The notes under the pieces: generated by a model
What the model was told of the DNA's origin: nothing
Database searches by the model: none
The model's input: only the letters and a program-made list of their open reading frames with translations
Program-made: the position numbers and the translations under genes
NCBI GenBank assembly: GCA_017984315.1
Contig: JAGNZR010000008.1
Coordinates: 20,775 to 53,218 of the forward strand
Length of the DNA stretch: 32,444 nt
Direction of reading: 5' to 3'
Origin: Fusobacteriaceae bacterium
GTDB taxonomy: Bacteria > Fusobacteriota > Fusobacteriia > Fusobacteriales > Fusobacteriaceae
In this document: positions 1 through 7,773 of the stretch, piece by piece
Position numbering within the stretch: the stretch's first letter is position 1
Layout of the letters: each line of letters begins with the position of its first letter

Positions 1-52
1 TTTTTCTCTCTTCAGAGACTGATTTCCATCCATTCTCTTTTTTATAAAGCAT
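1..52 (-). CDS. 5' end of a probable M18-family aminopeptidase (partial, runs off the window)
   Basis: A minus-strand ATG at 52-50 is preceded by a strong ribosome binding site (AAAGGAG, 6 bases upstream) and opens a frame that is still open at the window edge. The 17 visible residues read MLYKKENGWKSVSEERK. This resembles the start of bacterial M18 zinc aminopeptidases (a K-K-x-x-W-x-x-x-S-E-E pattern), but 17 residues cannot prove the family. The start lies 40 bases downstream of the pgi stop with no terminator between, so it is probably the last visible gene of the SLH-pgi operon. That a gene starts here is well supported; the product name is a guess from its N-terminus. Confidence 0.5.
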   Translation of the reverse strand, partial: MLYKKENGWKSVSEERK

Positions 53-92
53 ACTCTACTCCTTTGAATATTTTATTTTTATCTTTTATTCT

Positions 93-1442
93 TTATTTTT
101 TTAATCTATCATTAAGTTTTTTTGCTAACTCTTCATATCCAGATTTTCCTAAAAGAGCAAACATATTTTTTTTGTAAGCTTCAACACCAGGCTGGTCAAA
201 AGGGTTAACCCCTAATAAATAACCACTCACTCCACAACATTTCATGAAGAAGTAAAACAGATACCCTAAGTGATAAGGGGTAGCTTTAGGTATTGAAATC
301 TCTAAATTTGGAACTCCCCCATCTACATGAGCTAATATAGTCCCTTCTGCTGCTTTTTTATTAACAAAAGCAAAATTCTTTCCAGCAAGATAGTTTAAAC
401 CATCTAAATCATCTTTTTCCCTCTCAATCACTATATCTTTATCTACATTTTCAATGTGAATAACAGTTTCAAATAAAAATCTTTTTCCCTCTTGAATATA
501 TTGTCCCATAGAGTGTAAATCAGTACTAAAATCCACTGCTGCTGGAAATATCCCTTTTCCATCCTTACCCTCTGACTCTCCAAAGAGTTGTTTCCACCAT
601 TCAGATACATAATGTAATCTTGGTTCGTAATTTACTAAAAGCTCTACATCTTTTCCTTTTCTATTCAGTATATTTCTTACGGCTGCATATTTGTAACAAT
701 CATTTTCTTTAAACTCTTTAGAGAATTCTTTTGCAGCATCTTGAGCTCCTAACATTAGCTCCTCTATATCTATCCCTGCCACAGCTATTGGAAGCAGTCC
801 TACTGGAGTAAGAACAGAAAATCTTCCCCCTACATCATCAGGGATTACGAAACTCTCATACCCCTCTTCATCTACTAATTTTTTTAGTGCCCCTCTTGAT
901 TTATCTGTTGTAGCAAAAATTCTAGCTCTAGCGCCCTCTTTACCATATTTTTTTTCCATATGATTTTTTAATACTCTAAATGCTAAAGCTGGTTCAGTTG
1001 TTGTTCCAGATTTTGAAATTACATTAATTGAATACTCTTTATCTCCTAAAAGATCTAAAAGGTCTGTTAAATATGTTCCTGAAATATTTTGTCCAACAAA
1101 AATTATTTTTGGTGTAGCTCTTTTCTCTTTTTCCAAGTTGTTATAAAAAGTATGAGTTAAAAACTCTATAGCAGCTCTTGCTCCTAAATAAGATCCACCT
1201 ATCCCAATTACTAATAAAATTTCAGAATCATTTTTTATCTTTTCAGCTGATTTTTGTACCCTTTTAAACTCCTCTTTATCATAATTTTTATGAAAGTCCA
1301 GCCACCCTAAAAATTCATTTCCATTTCCTGTCTTTTCCTCTAACATCTTAGCTGCTAAAGCCACTTGGGGCTCCATTGATGATAATTCAATCTCATTTAT
1401 AAAATTTAGTGCATTTTGATAATTAAACTTTAATCTTTCCAT
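93..1442 (-). CDS. pgi: Glucose-6-phosphate isomerase
   Basis: Cytosolic enzyme of glycolysis and gluconeogenesis that interconverts glucose 6-phosphate and fructose 6-phosphate. The 449-residue length fits the short bacterial Pgi type. Visible family motifs are the sugar-phosphate SIS-fold loop [13 protein letters not shown], the phosphate-binding [15 protein letters not shown], the [13 protein letters not shown] segment carrying the catalytic glutamate, and the C-terminal [16 protein letters not shown] with the ring-opening lysine. Two in-frame ATG codons lie two codons apart; I chose the second (1442) because the GAGGAG ribosome binding site abuts the first but sits 6 bases before the second. 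The upstream SLH gene stops 12 bases before this start, so the two are probably translationally coupled. Confidence 0.97.
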   Translation of the reverse strand: MERLKFNYQNALNFINEIELSSMEPQVALAAKMLEEKTGNGNEFLGWLDFHKNYDKEEFKRVQKSAEKIKNDSEILLVIGIGGSYLGARAAIEFLTHTFYNNLEKEKRATPKIIFVGQNISGTYLTDLLDLLGDKEYSINVISKSGTTTEPALAFRVLKNHMEKKYGKEGARARIFATTDKSRGALKKLVDEEGYESFVIPDDVGGRFSVLTPVGLLPIAVAGIDIEELMLGAQDAAKEFSKEFKENDCYKYAAVRNILNRKGKDVELLVNYEPRLHYVSEWWKQLFGESEGKDGKGIFPAAVDFSTDLHSMGQYIQEGKRFLFETVIHIENVDKDIVIEREKDDLDGLNYLAGKNFAFVNKKAAEGTILAHVDGGVPNLEISIPKATPYHLGYLFYFFMKCCGVSGYLLGVNPFDQPGVEAYKKNMFALLGKSGYEELAKKLNDRLKK

Positions 1443-1454
1443 TAGCATCTCCTC

Positions 1455-1895
1455 TTAACTATCTTTTTCTAATTTTTCAACCCTTTTTAATAAATCATCT
1501 ATTATCTTCTGCTGCTTATCTATTGTTGTTTTCATTAACTGAACCGTTTCATTTAAATTTTCTATTTTAGCATTAAAAGTATCTGTATCAAACCCTATTT
1601 TACTTAATTCTACAGCAAACTCTGACACTAATTTTTCCAGTACAAGTAAATCATTTTTATTAGCTTTTTCTAATTGAACCTTATTTAATAGTTTTCCTAA
1701 ACTATATGCAAAATCATACCTTTTTAAATTTGAATCCCCTCTGAAAGAGTAACTATCCTGTTCTAAAACTCCCTCTTCAACTAAAAATTTCACAGAATCG
1801 TAAGCCCAATGATCTTTAGGAAGATCCTCATACTCTACAGCACTAAAAGCCAAAGAGGACAGCAGTATATATATTGGCAAAAACCTTTTTATCAT
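1455..1895 (-). CDS. Secreted SLH-domain and coiled-coil envelope protein
   Basis: A 146-residue protein with a signal peptide (MIKRFLPIYILLSSLAFSA), one S-layer-homology domain at about residues 20-75 (the core contains DLPKDHWAYDSVKFLVEEGV and a later LKRYDFAYSLGKLL), and a C-terminal region that reads as a coiled coil (heptad-like LNETVQLMKTTIDKQQKIID, then DLLKRVEKLEKD). In diderm bacteria such as Fusobacteria, SLH domains bind peptidoglycan, so a trimeric periplasmic stalk is a reasonable inference. Most SLH outer-membrane proteins continue into a beta-barrel; this one stops after the coil. I chose ATG 1895 because it begins the signal peptide and follows GGTGAAG; a GTG at 1910 is possible. 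First gene of the operon with pgi. Confidence 0.85.
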   Translation of the reverse strand: MIKRFLPIYILLSSLAFSAVEYEDLPKDHWAYDSVKFLVEEGVLEQDSYSFRGDSNLKRYDFAYSLGKLLNKVQLEKANKNDLLVLEKLVSEFAVELSKIGFDTDTFNAKIENLNETVQLMKTTIDKQQKIIDDLLKRVEKLEKDS

Positions 1896-1947
1896 ATTAC
1901 TCTTCACCACCCCATATTTCTACAATATACACCCTTTAATATAATTC

Positions 1948-1976
1948 AGTATATTACAAAAGGATGATTATCTCAA
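1948..1976 (-). promoter_or_regulatory. Sigma70-type promoter of the SLH-pgi operon
   Basis: On the minus strand TTGAGA (1976-1971) and TATACT (1953-1948) are separated by exactly 17 bases. The start of transcription would fall near 1941, about 45 bases before the SLH start codon. It is the only strong match in the gap between the tRNA terminator and the gene. Confidence 0.65.
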
Positions 1977-1992
1977 TATTTTTATATATAAA

Positions 1993-2020
1993 TAAAAAAA
2001 TCTACTCCAAAGAGTAGATT
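1993..2020 (-). terminator. Intrinsic terminator of tRNA-Gln
   Basis: On the minus strand a 9-base-pair stem, AATCTACTC / GAGTAGATT, with a 4-base loop (2008-2011), is followed by a run of seven T (1994-2000). It lies 25 bases past the tRNA 3' end. Confidence 0.8.
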
Positions 2021-2045
2021 GAATTTTTGAATTTTCATATTAAGT

Positions 2046-2120
2046 TGGCTGGGCTGGCTGGATTCGAACCAACGCATGTCGGAGTCAAAGTCCGATGCCT
2101 TACCGCTTGGCGACAGCCCA
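2046..2120 (-). tRNA. tRNA-Gln (anticodon UUG)
   Basis: The minus strand folds as a full cloverleaf. The acceptor stem TGGGCTG pairs with CAGCCCA, the anticodon stem TCGGA/TCCGA encloses the loop CTTTGAC with anticodon TTG, and the T arm carries TTCGAAT. Discriminator G and the CCA end are encoded. It reads CAA and CAG glutamine codons. It has its own promoter (2132-2160) and terminator (1993-2020), so it is a single-gene unit downstream of spoVG. Confidence 0.96.
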
Positions 2121-2131
2121 ACAACTTTTCT

Positions 2132-2160
2132 ATAGTATCATAGTCTTTCTCTTAAGTCAA
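2132..2160 (-). promoter_or_regulatory. Sigma70-type promoter of tRNA-Gln
   Basis: On the minus strand TTGACT (2160-2155), a 17-base spacer and TACTAT (2137-2132) precede the tRNA 5' end by about 11 bases, so the transcript would start only a few bases before the mature tRNA. Confidence 0.75.
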
Positions 2161-2200
2161 CAATAAAAATTAAATTTTTATTTTTTTATAGAATGTATTA

Positions 2201-2494
2201 CTACTCCCCTTTATTAGTTACATTGTTTTTTAAAGCTTCTTCATAAGCTTTAATTACTATTTCACTAATTTCTGCTCTTAACTCTTGCTTAATGGGGTGT
2301 GCTATATCTTTAAACTCCCCATTCGCCATTTTTTTACACGGCATAGCAACAAATATCCCTTTTTGTCCAGAAACAACTTTTAACCCATGAACAACAAAAG
2401 CGTCTTCAAAAGTTATATCTGCATATGCTTTTAACTTTTCATTTTCCAATTCAGTTTTATTGATTAGTCTAACCCTCACATCTGTAATCCTCAT
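2201..2494 (-). CDS. spoVG: SpoVG family nucleic-acid-binding regulator
   Basis: A 97-residue protein matching SpoVG along its length: it begins MRITDVRVRLI and contains the signature LKAYADITFEDAFVVHGLKV, then IFVAMPCKK and IAHPIKQELRAEI. SpoVG proteins are small DNA- and RNA-binding regulators studied in Bacillus, Staphylococcus, Listeria and Borrelia; the name comes from sporulation, but many non-sporulating bacteria carry it. It is the last gene of the mfd-mazG-rqcP-ispE run, 24 bases after the ispE stop, with GGAG before the ATG. Linkage of spoVG to ispE is also seen in Firmicutes, where ridA often lies between them; here ridA is elsewhere, at 28033. Its targets in this organism cannot be read from sequence. 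Confidence 0.95.
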   Translation of the reverse strand: MRITDVRVRLINKTELENEKLKAYADITFEDAFVVHGLKVVSGQKGIFVAMPCKKMANGEFKDIAHPIKQELRAEISEIVIKAYEEALKNNVTNKGE

Positions 2495-2518
2495 TTCTCT
2501 CCAAGCCCCCTGTTTTGT

Positions 2519-3391
2519 TTATCCAAGAAATTTAGACATATATATTTTACACTCTTTGAACTCCTGCTTTAGTTTATTGTAGATGGATAAACTATCTTTT
2601 TCATCTACAAATGTAAAATATGTGCTCCCACTTCCTGACATATAAAAGTTTTGATTTTGAAAAGATTGGAGCTTACTTCTGAATTTTTTTATCTCTTCAT
2701 TTTCAGTTAATAAAGCTATCTCCAATTGATTTTCAATTCCATGTTTAGTTTTATACAAATTATTTTCAAAAAGTCCTTCAATTATTTTTAAAATATTCGC
2801 TTTTTTATCTTTTTGTTCACTATTTAACGAATCACATAGTTTAAAAGCAACTGGAGTAGATACTCCAAAGGGGGGTTTTATTAAAATAATATTACTTTTC
2901 AAATTATTTTCAAAACTTTCAATCTCCTCTCCAATCCCTTTTACCCTTGAACTTTTATTAATTATGAAAAACGGGATATCTGCTCCTATATTTTTTGAAA
3001 ATGATATTAGCTCCTCACAAGAAAAGATATTCCCATGGTAGTTGTTTAACTCTTTTAAGAAAAAAGCACCATTAGAACTTCCCCCTCCAAGTCCAGCTTC
3101 AGAAGGGATATTTTTCTCTAAATACACCTCTATCTCTTCAGGTTTAATACCGCTTTTTTTATAAAAGGCTGTATATACTTTATAAAGTATATTTCTTTCA
3201 TCTGTGGGGATATTTTTCTCTTCAGTAAATATTTTAAGGTCACCTTTTTTCTCTTTAAAATCAATGACTAATTTATCAGACAGATCTATAGGCACAACTA
3301 CCATATCAAGAAGGTGATACCCGTTATCTAAAACCCCCTCCACATTTAAACCTATATTTATCTTAGCATTTGATTTTATCTCTTTTATCAT
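2519..3391 (-). CDS. ispE: 4-diphosphocytidyl-2-C-methyl-D-erythritol kinase
   Basis: Cytosolic GHMP-family kinase that phosphorylates 4-diphosphocytidyl-2-C-methyl-D-erythritol using ATP in the non-mevalonate (MEP) isoprenoid pathway. The 290-residue length is normal. Motifs: SNAKINIGL near the N-terminus with the conserved Lys10, the GHMP ATP loop PSEAGLGGGSSNGAFF at residues 96-111, GADIPFFI with the catalytic Asp, and a C-terminal SGSGST loop. Its ATG overlaps the rqcP stop by 4 bases (ATGA), which points to translational coupling. It shows the organism makes isoprenoids by the MEP route. Confidence 0.96.
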   Translation of the reverse strand: MIKEIKSNAKINIGLNVEGVLDNGYHLLDMVVVPIDLSDKLVIDFKEKKGDLKIFTEEKNIPTDERNILYKVYTAFYKKSGIKPEEIEVYLEKNIPSEAGLGGGSSNGAFFLKELNNYHGNIFSCEELISFSKNIGADIPFFIINKSSRVKGIGEEIESFENNLKSNIILIKPPFGVSTPVAFKLCDSLNSEQKDKKANILKIIEGLFENNLYKTKHGIENQLEIALLTENEEIKKFRSKLQSFQNQNFYMSGSGSTYFTFVDEKDSLSIYNKLKQEFKECKIYMSKFLG

Positions 3392-3687
3392 GAGAAGATC
3401 TCCTCCTCAACTGATAAATCTATTTTTATATCCATCCCTTTTACTTCTAAAATTTTTATCAGATCGTTTGCTTTATCTTTAGGAACATTTCCCTCAGGAA
3501 CCTCTAATACCTCAAATTTAAAATATTTATCGTAATATTCTAATTCTAATATATTCCCAACTTTTATCTCTGTGCTGGCTTTAGCAACTTTCCCATTTAT
3601 TTTAGCTTTTCCACCATCCACAACGATTTTTGCTATAGGTCTTCTTTTTATAATTCTGCTGACTTTTAAAAACTTATCTATCCTCAT
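3388..3687 (-). CDS. rqcP: S4-domain RNA-binding protein, RqcP/Hsp15 type
   Basis: A 99-residue protein with an N-terminal S4 RNA-binding domain: MRIDKFLKVSRIIKRRPIAK followed by VVDGGKAKINGKVAKASTEI. It is very close in pattern to Bacillus YabO, now RqcP, which binds stalled 50S subunits and assists RqcH in adding alanine tails to stalled chains; the E. coli relative is Hsp15. The C-terminus is slightly longer than YabO and acidic (DLSVEEEIFS). GGAGAG lies just before the ATG, and the gene begins 24 bases after mazG and overlaps ispE by 4 bases. The family assignment is secure; the RqcP role rests on similarity, and rqcH is not in this window. Confidence 0.85.
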   Translation of the reverse strand: MRIDKFLKVSRIIKRRPIAKIVVDGGKAKINGKVAKASTEIKVGNILELEYYDKYFKFEVLEVPEGNVPKDKANDLIKILEVKGMDIKIDLSVEEEIFS

Positions 3688-3711
3688 ATTATCTCTCCGT
3701 ATTTTTATTTT

Positions 3712-4476
3712 CTAATCCTCTAAGGATTTTGCTTCTTTCCATTTCTCTTCCATAACTTCAATAGAGCTTTCATTTATATCACAAACAGACTCTACATATC
3801 TGAACCTTTTTTCAAACTTTTTATTTGTCTTATTTAAAATATCCGAAGCGCTATACCCTAAGTAGTTTGAAAGGTTGATTAAAGAGAATATAAGGTCCCC
3901 TAACTCCTCTTGAACTTTTTCCTTTTCATCTCCATGAATAACCTCTTTTAACTCTTGTATCTCCTCTTGCACTTTATCTAAAACACCATCTACACTCTCC
4001 CAGTCAAATCCAACAGCTGTAACTTTTTTAATTATCTTCTCTGATCTTAGCATAGCTGGAAAAGTTTTAGGTATCCCATCTAATATAGAGATTCTGTCTC
4101 TATGCTCTTTCTCTTGCTTTTTTATCTTATCCCATTGAACTTTAACCTCTTCTGAAGTCAAATTATTTTGATCACCAAAAATATGTGGGTGTCTTCTAAC
4201 TAGTTTGTCGTATAGTTTTTCTATAACTCCATCTATATTAAACTCCCCTTTTTCCTGACAGATTTGAGATTGAAAAACTATATTTAAAAGAAGATCTCCT
4301 AACTCCCCTTTTAGCTCCTCTCCACCTATATCCATAGCTTCTAATGTTTCATAGCTCTCTTCTAGGAGATACTCTTTTAAAGAGTGTATAGTTTGCTTTT
4401 TATCCCAAGAGCACCCATTTTCACTTCTTAGCACTCTCATCAATTCAACAAGTTCATAAAAACCTTTCTTTTCCAA
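3712..4476 (-). CDS. mazG: Nucleoside triphosphate pyrophosphohydrolase MazG
   Basis: Hydrolyses (d)NTPs to NMP and pyrophosphate; proposed to clean damaged nucleotides and, in E. coli, to affect ppGpp level. About 254 residues with two MazG domains in tandem. The first has GCSWDKKQT, EESYETLEAMD and GELGDLLLNIVFQ; the second has EEIQELKE and EELGDLIFSL, which supply the acidic metal ligands. I place the start at TTG 4476, not the ATG at 4512: TTG follows AGGGGGAG at a good distance, begins at the family's normal N-terminus, and lies 13 bases after the mfd stop, while the ATG would overlap mfd by 23 bases. Confidence 0.93.
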   Translation of the reverse strand: MEKKGFYELVELMRVLRSENGCSWDKKQTIHSLKEYLLEESYETLEAMDIGGEELKGELGDLLLNIVFQSQICQEKGEFNIDGVIEKLYDKLVRRHPHIFGDQNNLTSEEVKVQWDKIKKQEKEHRDRISILDGIPKTFPAMLRSEKIIKKVTAVGFDWESVDGVLDKVQEEIQELKEVIHGDEKEKVQEELGDLIFSLINLSNYLGYSASDILNKTNKKFEKRFRYVESVCDINESSIEVMEEKWKEAKSLED

Positions 4477-4489
4477 ATTTACTCCCCCT

Positions 4490-7489
4490 CTATATCCCTT
4501 TATAGTACTCAAAAAACTCCTCTATCTCACCATAATACTCAATTGCATTTTCATTCTTTATATATTTTATCTTACCTTTTTGTAAAAGTTCCATTATCTT
4601 TTCTATTTTTACATTACTTCCTATAAATTTAATATAAAAATTACCATCACACTCTTTTACCTCCTGCACACTTTCAACAGCAGATAAAATTCTTATTCGT
4701 TCAGCTCTGAAATAATTTTTTGCAACTTTAGGCATCTTTCCAAATCTATCAATAACCTCTTTTTCTAACTCCTGTAGCTCTCCTAAATTATTTGAGCCTG
4801 CAGCTCTTTTATAAATGCTTACCCTCTCTATTTTATTCATATACTCTTCAGGTATGAATCTATCCTCTTTTAACTCTACAACAAATTCTGAAATAGGTTT
4901 TATATAATCCCCTTTTAATTTAGCTATCTCTTCCTGCAGCAATTTCATATATAAAGAGTACCCTAAAACCTCTAAAGCTCCATGCTGTTTCTCTCCTAAA
5001 ATTTCCCCTGCTCCTCTTATTCTCATATCTTCTAAAGAGAGATGAAACCCTCCCCCTGTTGAGATATCTTCTAGGCTACGCATAGATTGCTCTCTCTCTT
5101 TAACTTTACTTTTATTCTCTTTCTTACTATCAATAATAAAATAACAGTACCCTTGTTCTGACCCTCTTCCAACCCTTCCACGGAGTTGATACATTTGGGA
5201 TAACCCTAATTTATCAATCCCCTCTATTATAATAGTGTTTGCATTCTCTATATCTATCCCATTCTCTATAATAGTTGTTGTAAGTAAGATATCAATCTCT
5301 CCATTTTCAAAAGAGCTCAGTCTCTCTTTAATCTCCCTTGGCTGCATCTGTCCATGAATAGATACAATTTTTATAAAATTAGGGATTAAACCTCTTATCT
5401 CTTTCTCCTTTTTATCCATATTTTTTACAGAGTTATAAAGATAGAATGACTGCCCCTCTCTAGCATACTCCTTCATTATTGCATCTTTTATATATTTTTC
5501 CTCTTTCTCTATATATTGATCTTTAATTGGAACCCTGTTTGGAGGCAACGTTTCTATAATAGATATATCCCTTATTCCAAGGAGTGCTAAATTCAAAGTT
5601 CTAGGTATAGGAGTAGCTGTTAAAGTGAGCATATCTACATTATCTTTTAAATGTTTCAGTTTCTCTTTAGCTTTTACTCCAAACTTCTGCTCTTCATCTA
5701 TTATTACAATACCTAAATCTTTAAATTTTATCTCCTCTGCCAGAACTTTATGAGTACCGATAACTATATCTATAGAGCCGTTAGATACCCTTCTTATTAT
5801 ATCATTTTGCTCTTTTTCTGTTTTTACTCTACTTAAGAGTTCAACTGTAAAAGGGTAATTTTTAAACCTCTCTTTTACTCTTTCATAATGCTGTTGTGCT
5901 AAAACTGTTGTTGGAACCATTATAACTACCTGCTTTTCATCATTTATAGCTTTAAACGCTGCTCTTATAGCTACCTCTGTTTTCCCGCACCCAACATCTC
6001 CACAAATAATCCTATCCATAACTTTCTCAGATTCCATATCTTTTTTTACATCATCTATTGCTTTCACTTGATCTCTTGTCAATGTATATGGAAAACTCTC
6101 TTCAAACTCCTCTTGCAGCAGATTGTCTTTAGAAAATTTAAACCCTTTATTTGTCATCCTTTTAATCTGAATCTCTATAATTTCATGAGCAAAAGCTGCA
6201 ATCTCCTCTTCTAATTTCTCCCTTTTTCTTTTGAACCCTTTTCTACCTAATCTATAAATTTCAGGCTCTTGTCCCGGTTCTAAAATATATTTTTCAATTC
6301 TGTCTAAATTACTAGTAGAAACAAAAAGTTTATCTTCATCGGCGTATTTTATCTCTAAATACTCTTGACCGTTTATAATGCTTAACCCTTTATATATCCC
6401 AAGCCCAAAAGACTCATGAATCAAGTAGTCCCCTTCTTTTATTTCGGATATATTTGTATGTTTTATTATTTTATTAGATTTTTTTTCTCTTTTTACTCTT
6501 ATCCCTTTTAACTCTCTATCAGTTAAATACAACACTCCATTATTTTCAAACCCTTCATATAACGGATAATGGTAATACTCTATATTGGAATAATCATTGA
6601 ATATATCTAAATATCTTCGATCTTCATCACTGCATATAACTATCTTTTTTTTATGGGATATTTTTTTTATCTCTTCATAATCTTGATATCTCTGTACCTC
6701 ACTGTTTGTGAATATCTGGTTATTTATCTCTTTAAATCCTAATACCCCATTGTAAAAACAGTTTTTTAATCTTTCAACATCATCTGGAGGGCTGCTTTCT
6801 ATAATCTCTTTCAGTTTATATTCCAGAACCTCCCTGTTTTCTAAAAAAAGTTCTACATCTAAGGATTTACCCTTATTTTCAGCATCTCTAAAATGCTCTA
6901 AAAAGTTTTCTATACTGTCTTTATTATTATCTATATACACATTTACCTTATCTATTTTTTCAATACTCTTTTGAGTATCTATATTAAAATAAGTTACCCT
7001 TTCAACTTCATCATCAAAAAGCTCTACTCTTATAGGGTTTTCACTATTTATTGGAAAAAAATCAAAAATATCCCCTCTTATGGAATACTCTTCTCTTCCC
7101 TCTATTAAATAGTTTCTTTTGTACCCCTCTTTGTCAAAAAGCTCCACAATTTTTTTCAAATCAATTTTTTTATTATTTTCTATAAAAAAACTGTTTCCTG
7201 AATACCTATATTTCTTTAAAAAATAATCTAAAGTGATTAAAATTATGAATTTTTCTTTGTTTTTTATAGCCTCTTTTATTTTATAATTAAATTTTATATA
7301 CTCTTCCTCTGTATTTTCCTCTTGTTTTATAATTTTTGTTTCTGTAAAATCTTTTAAACACCAATAATAATCGTTAAGATTTTTTTTGGAAGAACATAAA
7401 TATACTAAATTTTTATCTGTTTTTTTTATAAAAAATGGGATCTCACCTCTATAAAAATTCATTCCATCTAATTTTAAATTTTCAAACAT
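4490..7489 (-). CDS. mfd: Transcription-repair coupling factor Mfd
   Basis: ATP-dependent DNA translocase that displaces RNA polymerase stalled at lesions and recruits UvrA. 999 residues from my start, somewhat shorter than E. coli Mfd (1148). In order: a UvrB-like N-terminal region; the RNA-polymerase-interacting CarD-like domain near residues 350-410 (GDYLIHESFGLGIYKGL); helicase motor with Walker A GDVGCGKTE near residue 500, DEEQ near 597 and TLTATPIPRTL; motor 2 with QLRGRVGRG; and the C-terminal TRCF domain. The start is ATG 7489, preceded by TTGGAGG at 5 bases; this initiation region is duplicated 61 bases upstream (see repeat at 7477). First gene of the mfd-mazG-rqcP-ispE-spoVG run. 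Confidence 0.96.
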   Translation of the reverse strand: MFENLKLDGMNFYRGEIPFFIKKTDKNLVYLCSSKKNLNDYYWCLKDFTETKIIKQEENTEEEYIKFNYKIKEAIKNKEKFIILITLDYFLKKYRYSGNSFFIENNKKIDLKKIVELFDKEGYKRNYLIEGREEYSIRGDIFDFFPINSENPIRVELFDDEVERVTYFNIDTQKSIEKIDKVNVYIDNNKDSIENFLEHFRDAENKGKSLDVELFLENREVLEYKLKEIIESSPPDDVERLKNCFYNGVLGFKEINNQIFTNSEVQRYQDYEEIKKISHKKKIVICSDEDRRYLDIFNDYSNIEYYHYPLYEGFENNGVLYLTDRELKGIRVKREKKSNKIIKHTNISEIKEGDYLIHESFGLGIYKGLSIINGQEYLEIKYADEDKLFVSTSNLDRIEKYILEPGQEPEIYRLGRKGFKRKREKLEEEIAAFAHEIIEIQIKRMTNKGFKFSKDNLLQEEFEESFPYTLTRDQVKAIDDVKKDMESEKVMDRIICGDVGCGKTEVAIRAAFKAINDEKQVVIMVPTTVLAQQHYERVKERFKNYPFTVELLSRVKTEKEQNDIIRRVSNGSIDIVIGTHKVLAEEIKFKDLGIVIIDEEQKFGVKAKEKLKHLKDNVDMLTLTATPIPRTLNLALLGIRDISIIETLPPNRVPIKDQYIEKEEKYIKDAIMKEYAREGQSFYLYNSVKNMDKKEKEIRGLIPNFIKIVSIHGQMQPREIKERLSSFENGEIDILLTTTIIENGIDIENANTIIIEGIDKLGLSQMYQLRGRVGRGSEQGYCYFIIDSKKENKSKVKEREQSMRSLEDISTGGGFHLSLEDMRIRGAGEILGEKQHGALEVLGYSLYMKLLQEEIAKLKGDYIKPISEFVVELKEDRFIPEEYMNKIERVSIYKRAAGSNNLGELQELEKEVIDRFGKMPKVAKNYFRAERIRILSAVESVQEVKECDGNFYIKFIGSNVKIEKIMELLQKGKIKYIKNENAIEYYGEIEEFFEYYKGI

Positions 7490-7604
7490 ATTATCCTCCA
7501 AGTATATATCTATAACTATATTGACATTGTAGCTTTTAATTTTCAAACATATTATCCTCCAAGTATATATCTATAACTATATTGACATTGTAGCTTTTAA
7601 TTTT
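7477..7604. repeat. Perfect 61-bp tandem duplication across the mfd translation start
   Basis: Bases 7477-7537 are repeated exactly at 7538-7598, with 6 bases of a third copy (7599-7604). Each copy holds the minus-strand ribosome binding site TTGGAGG, the ATG and the first four codons of mfd (MFEN). In the upstream copy that frame runs straight into TAA, leaving a four-codon mini-ORF. Confidence 0.97.
7536..7550 (-). other. Four-codon upstream mini-ORF (MFEN-stop) created by the duplication
   Basis: ATG 7550-7548, TTT, GAA, AAT, then TAA at 7538-7536. It has the same ribosome binding site and spacing as mfd itself and ends 46 bases before the true mfd start. Whether ribosomes use it is not known; it would tend to compete with mfd initiation. 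Confidence 0.5.
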
Positions 7605-7685
7605 AAAAAAATAAAGCACTCTTTTAATGTATAAACTATTCTAGAAAGCTTATTACTACCACTTGTCCAATCTCCCTTCTATTTA

Positions 7686-7714
7686 TTGACTTTTTTTTAT
7701 ATTTGTGTGATAAT
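7686..7714 (+). promoter_or_regulatory. Sigma70-type promoter of the CpdB-like gene
   Basis: TTGACT (7686-7691), a 17-base spacer, and GATAAT (7709-7714), about 55 bases before the start codon at 7774. A second TATAAT at 7731-7736 lacks a good upstream element. Confidence 0.6.
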
Positions 7715-7773
7715 TTAGGCATTAATATTGTATAATTTAGTTTTGATTTTCTCTGAAGGAGGGAACCTTTTAA

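Noticed and set aside
7521-7526. A consensus-like TTGACA on the plus strand inside each 61-bp repeat
   Set aside because: No -10 at 16-18 bases in either copy, and the nearest plus-strand gene has a better promoter at 7686.
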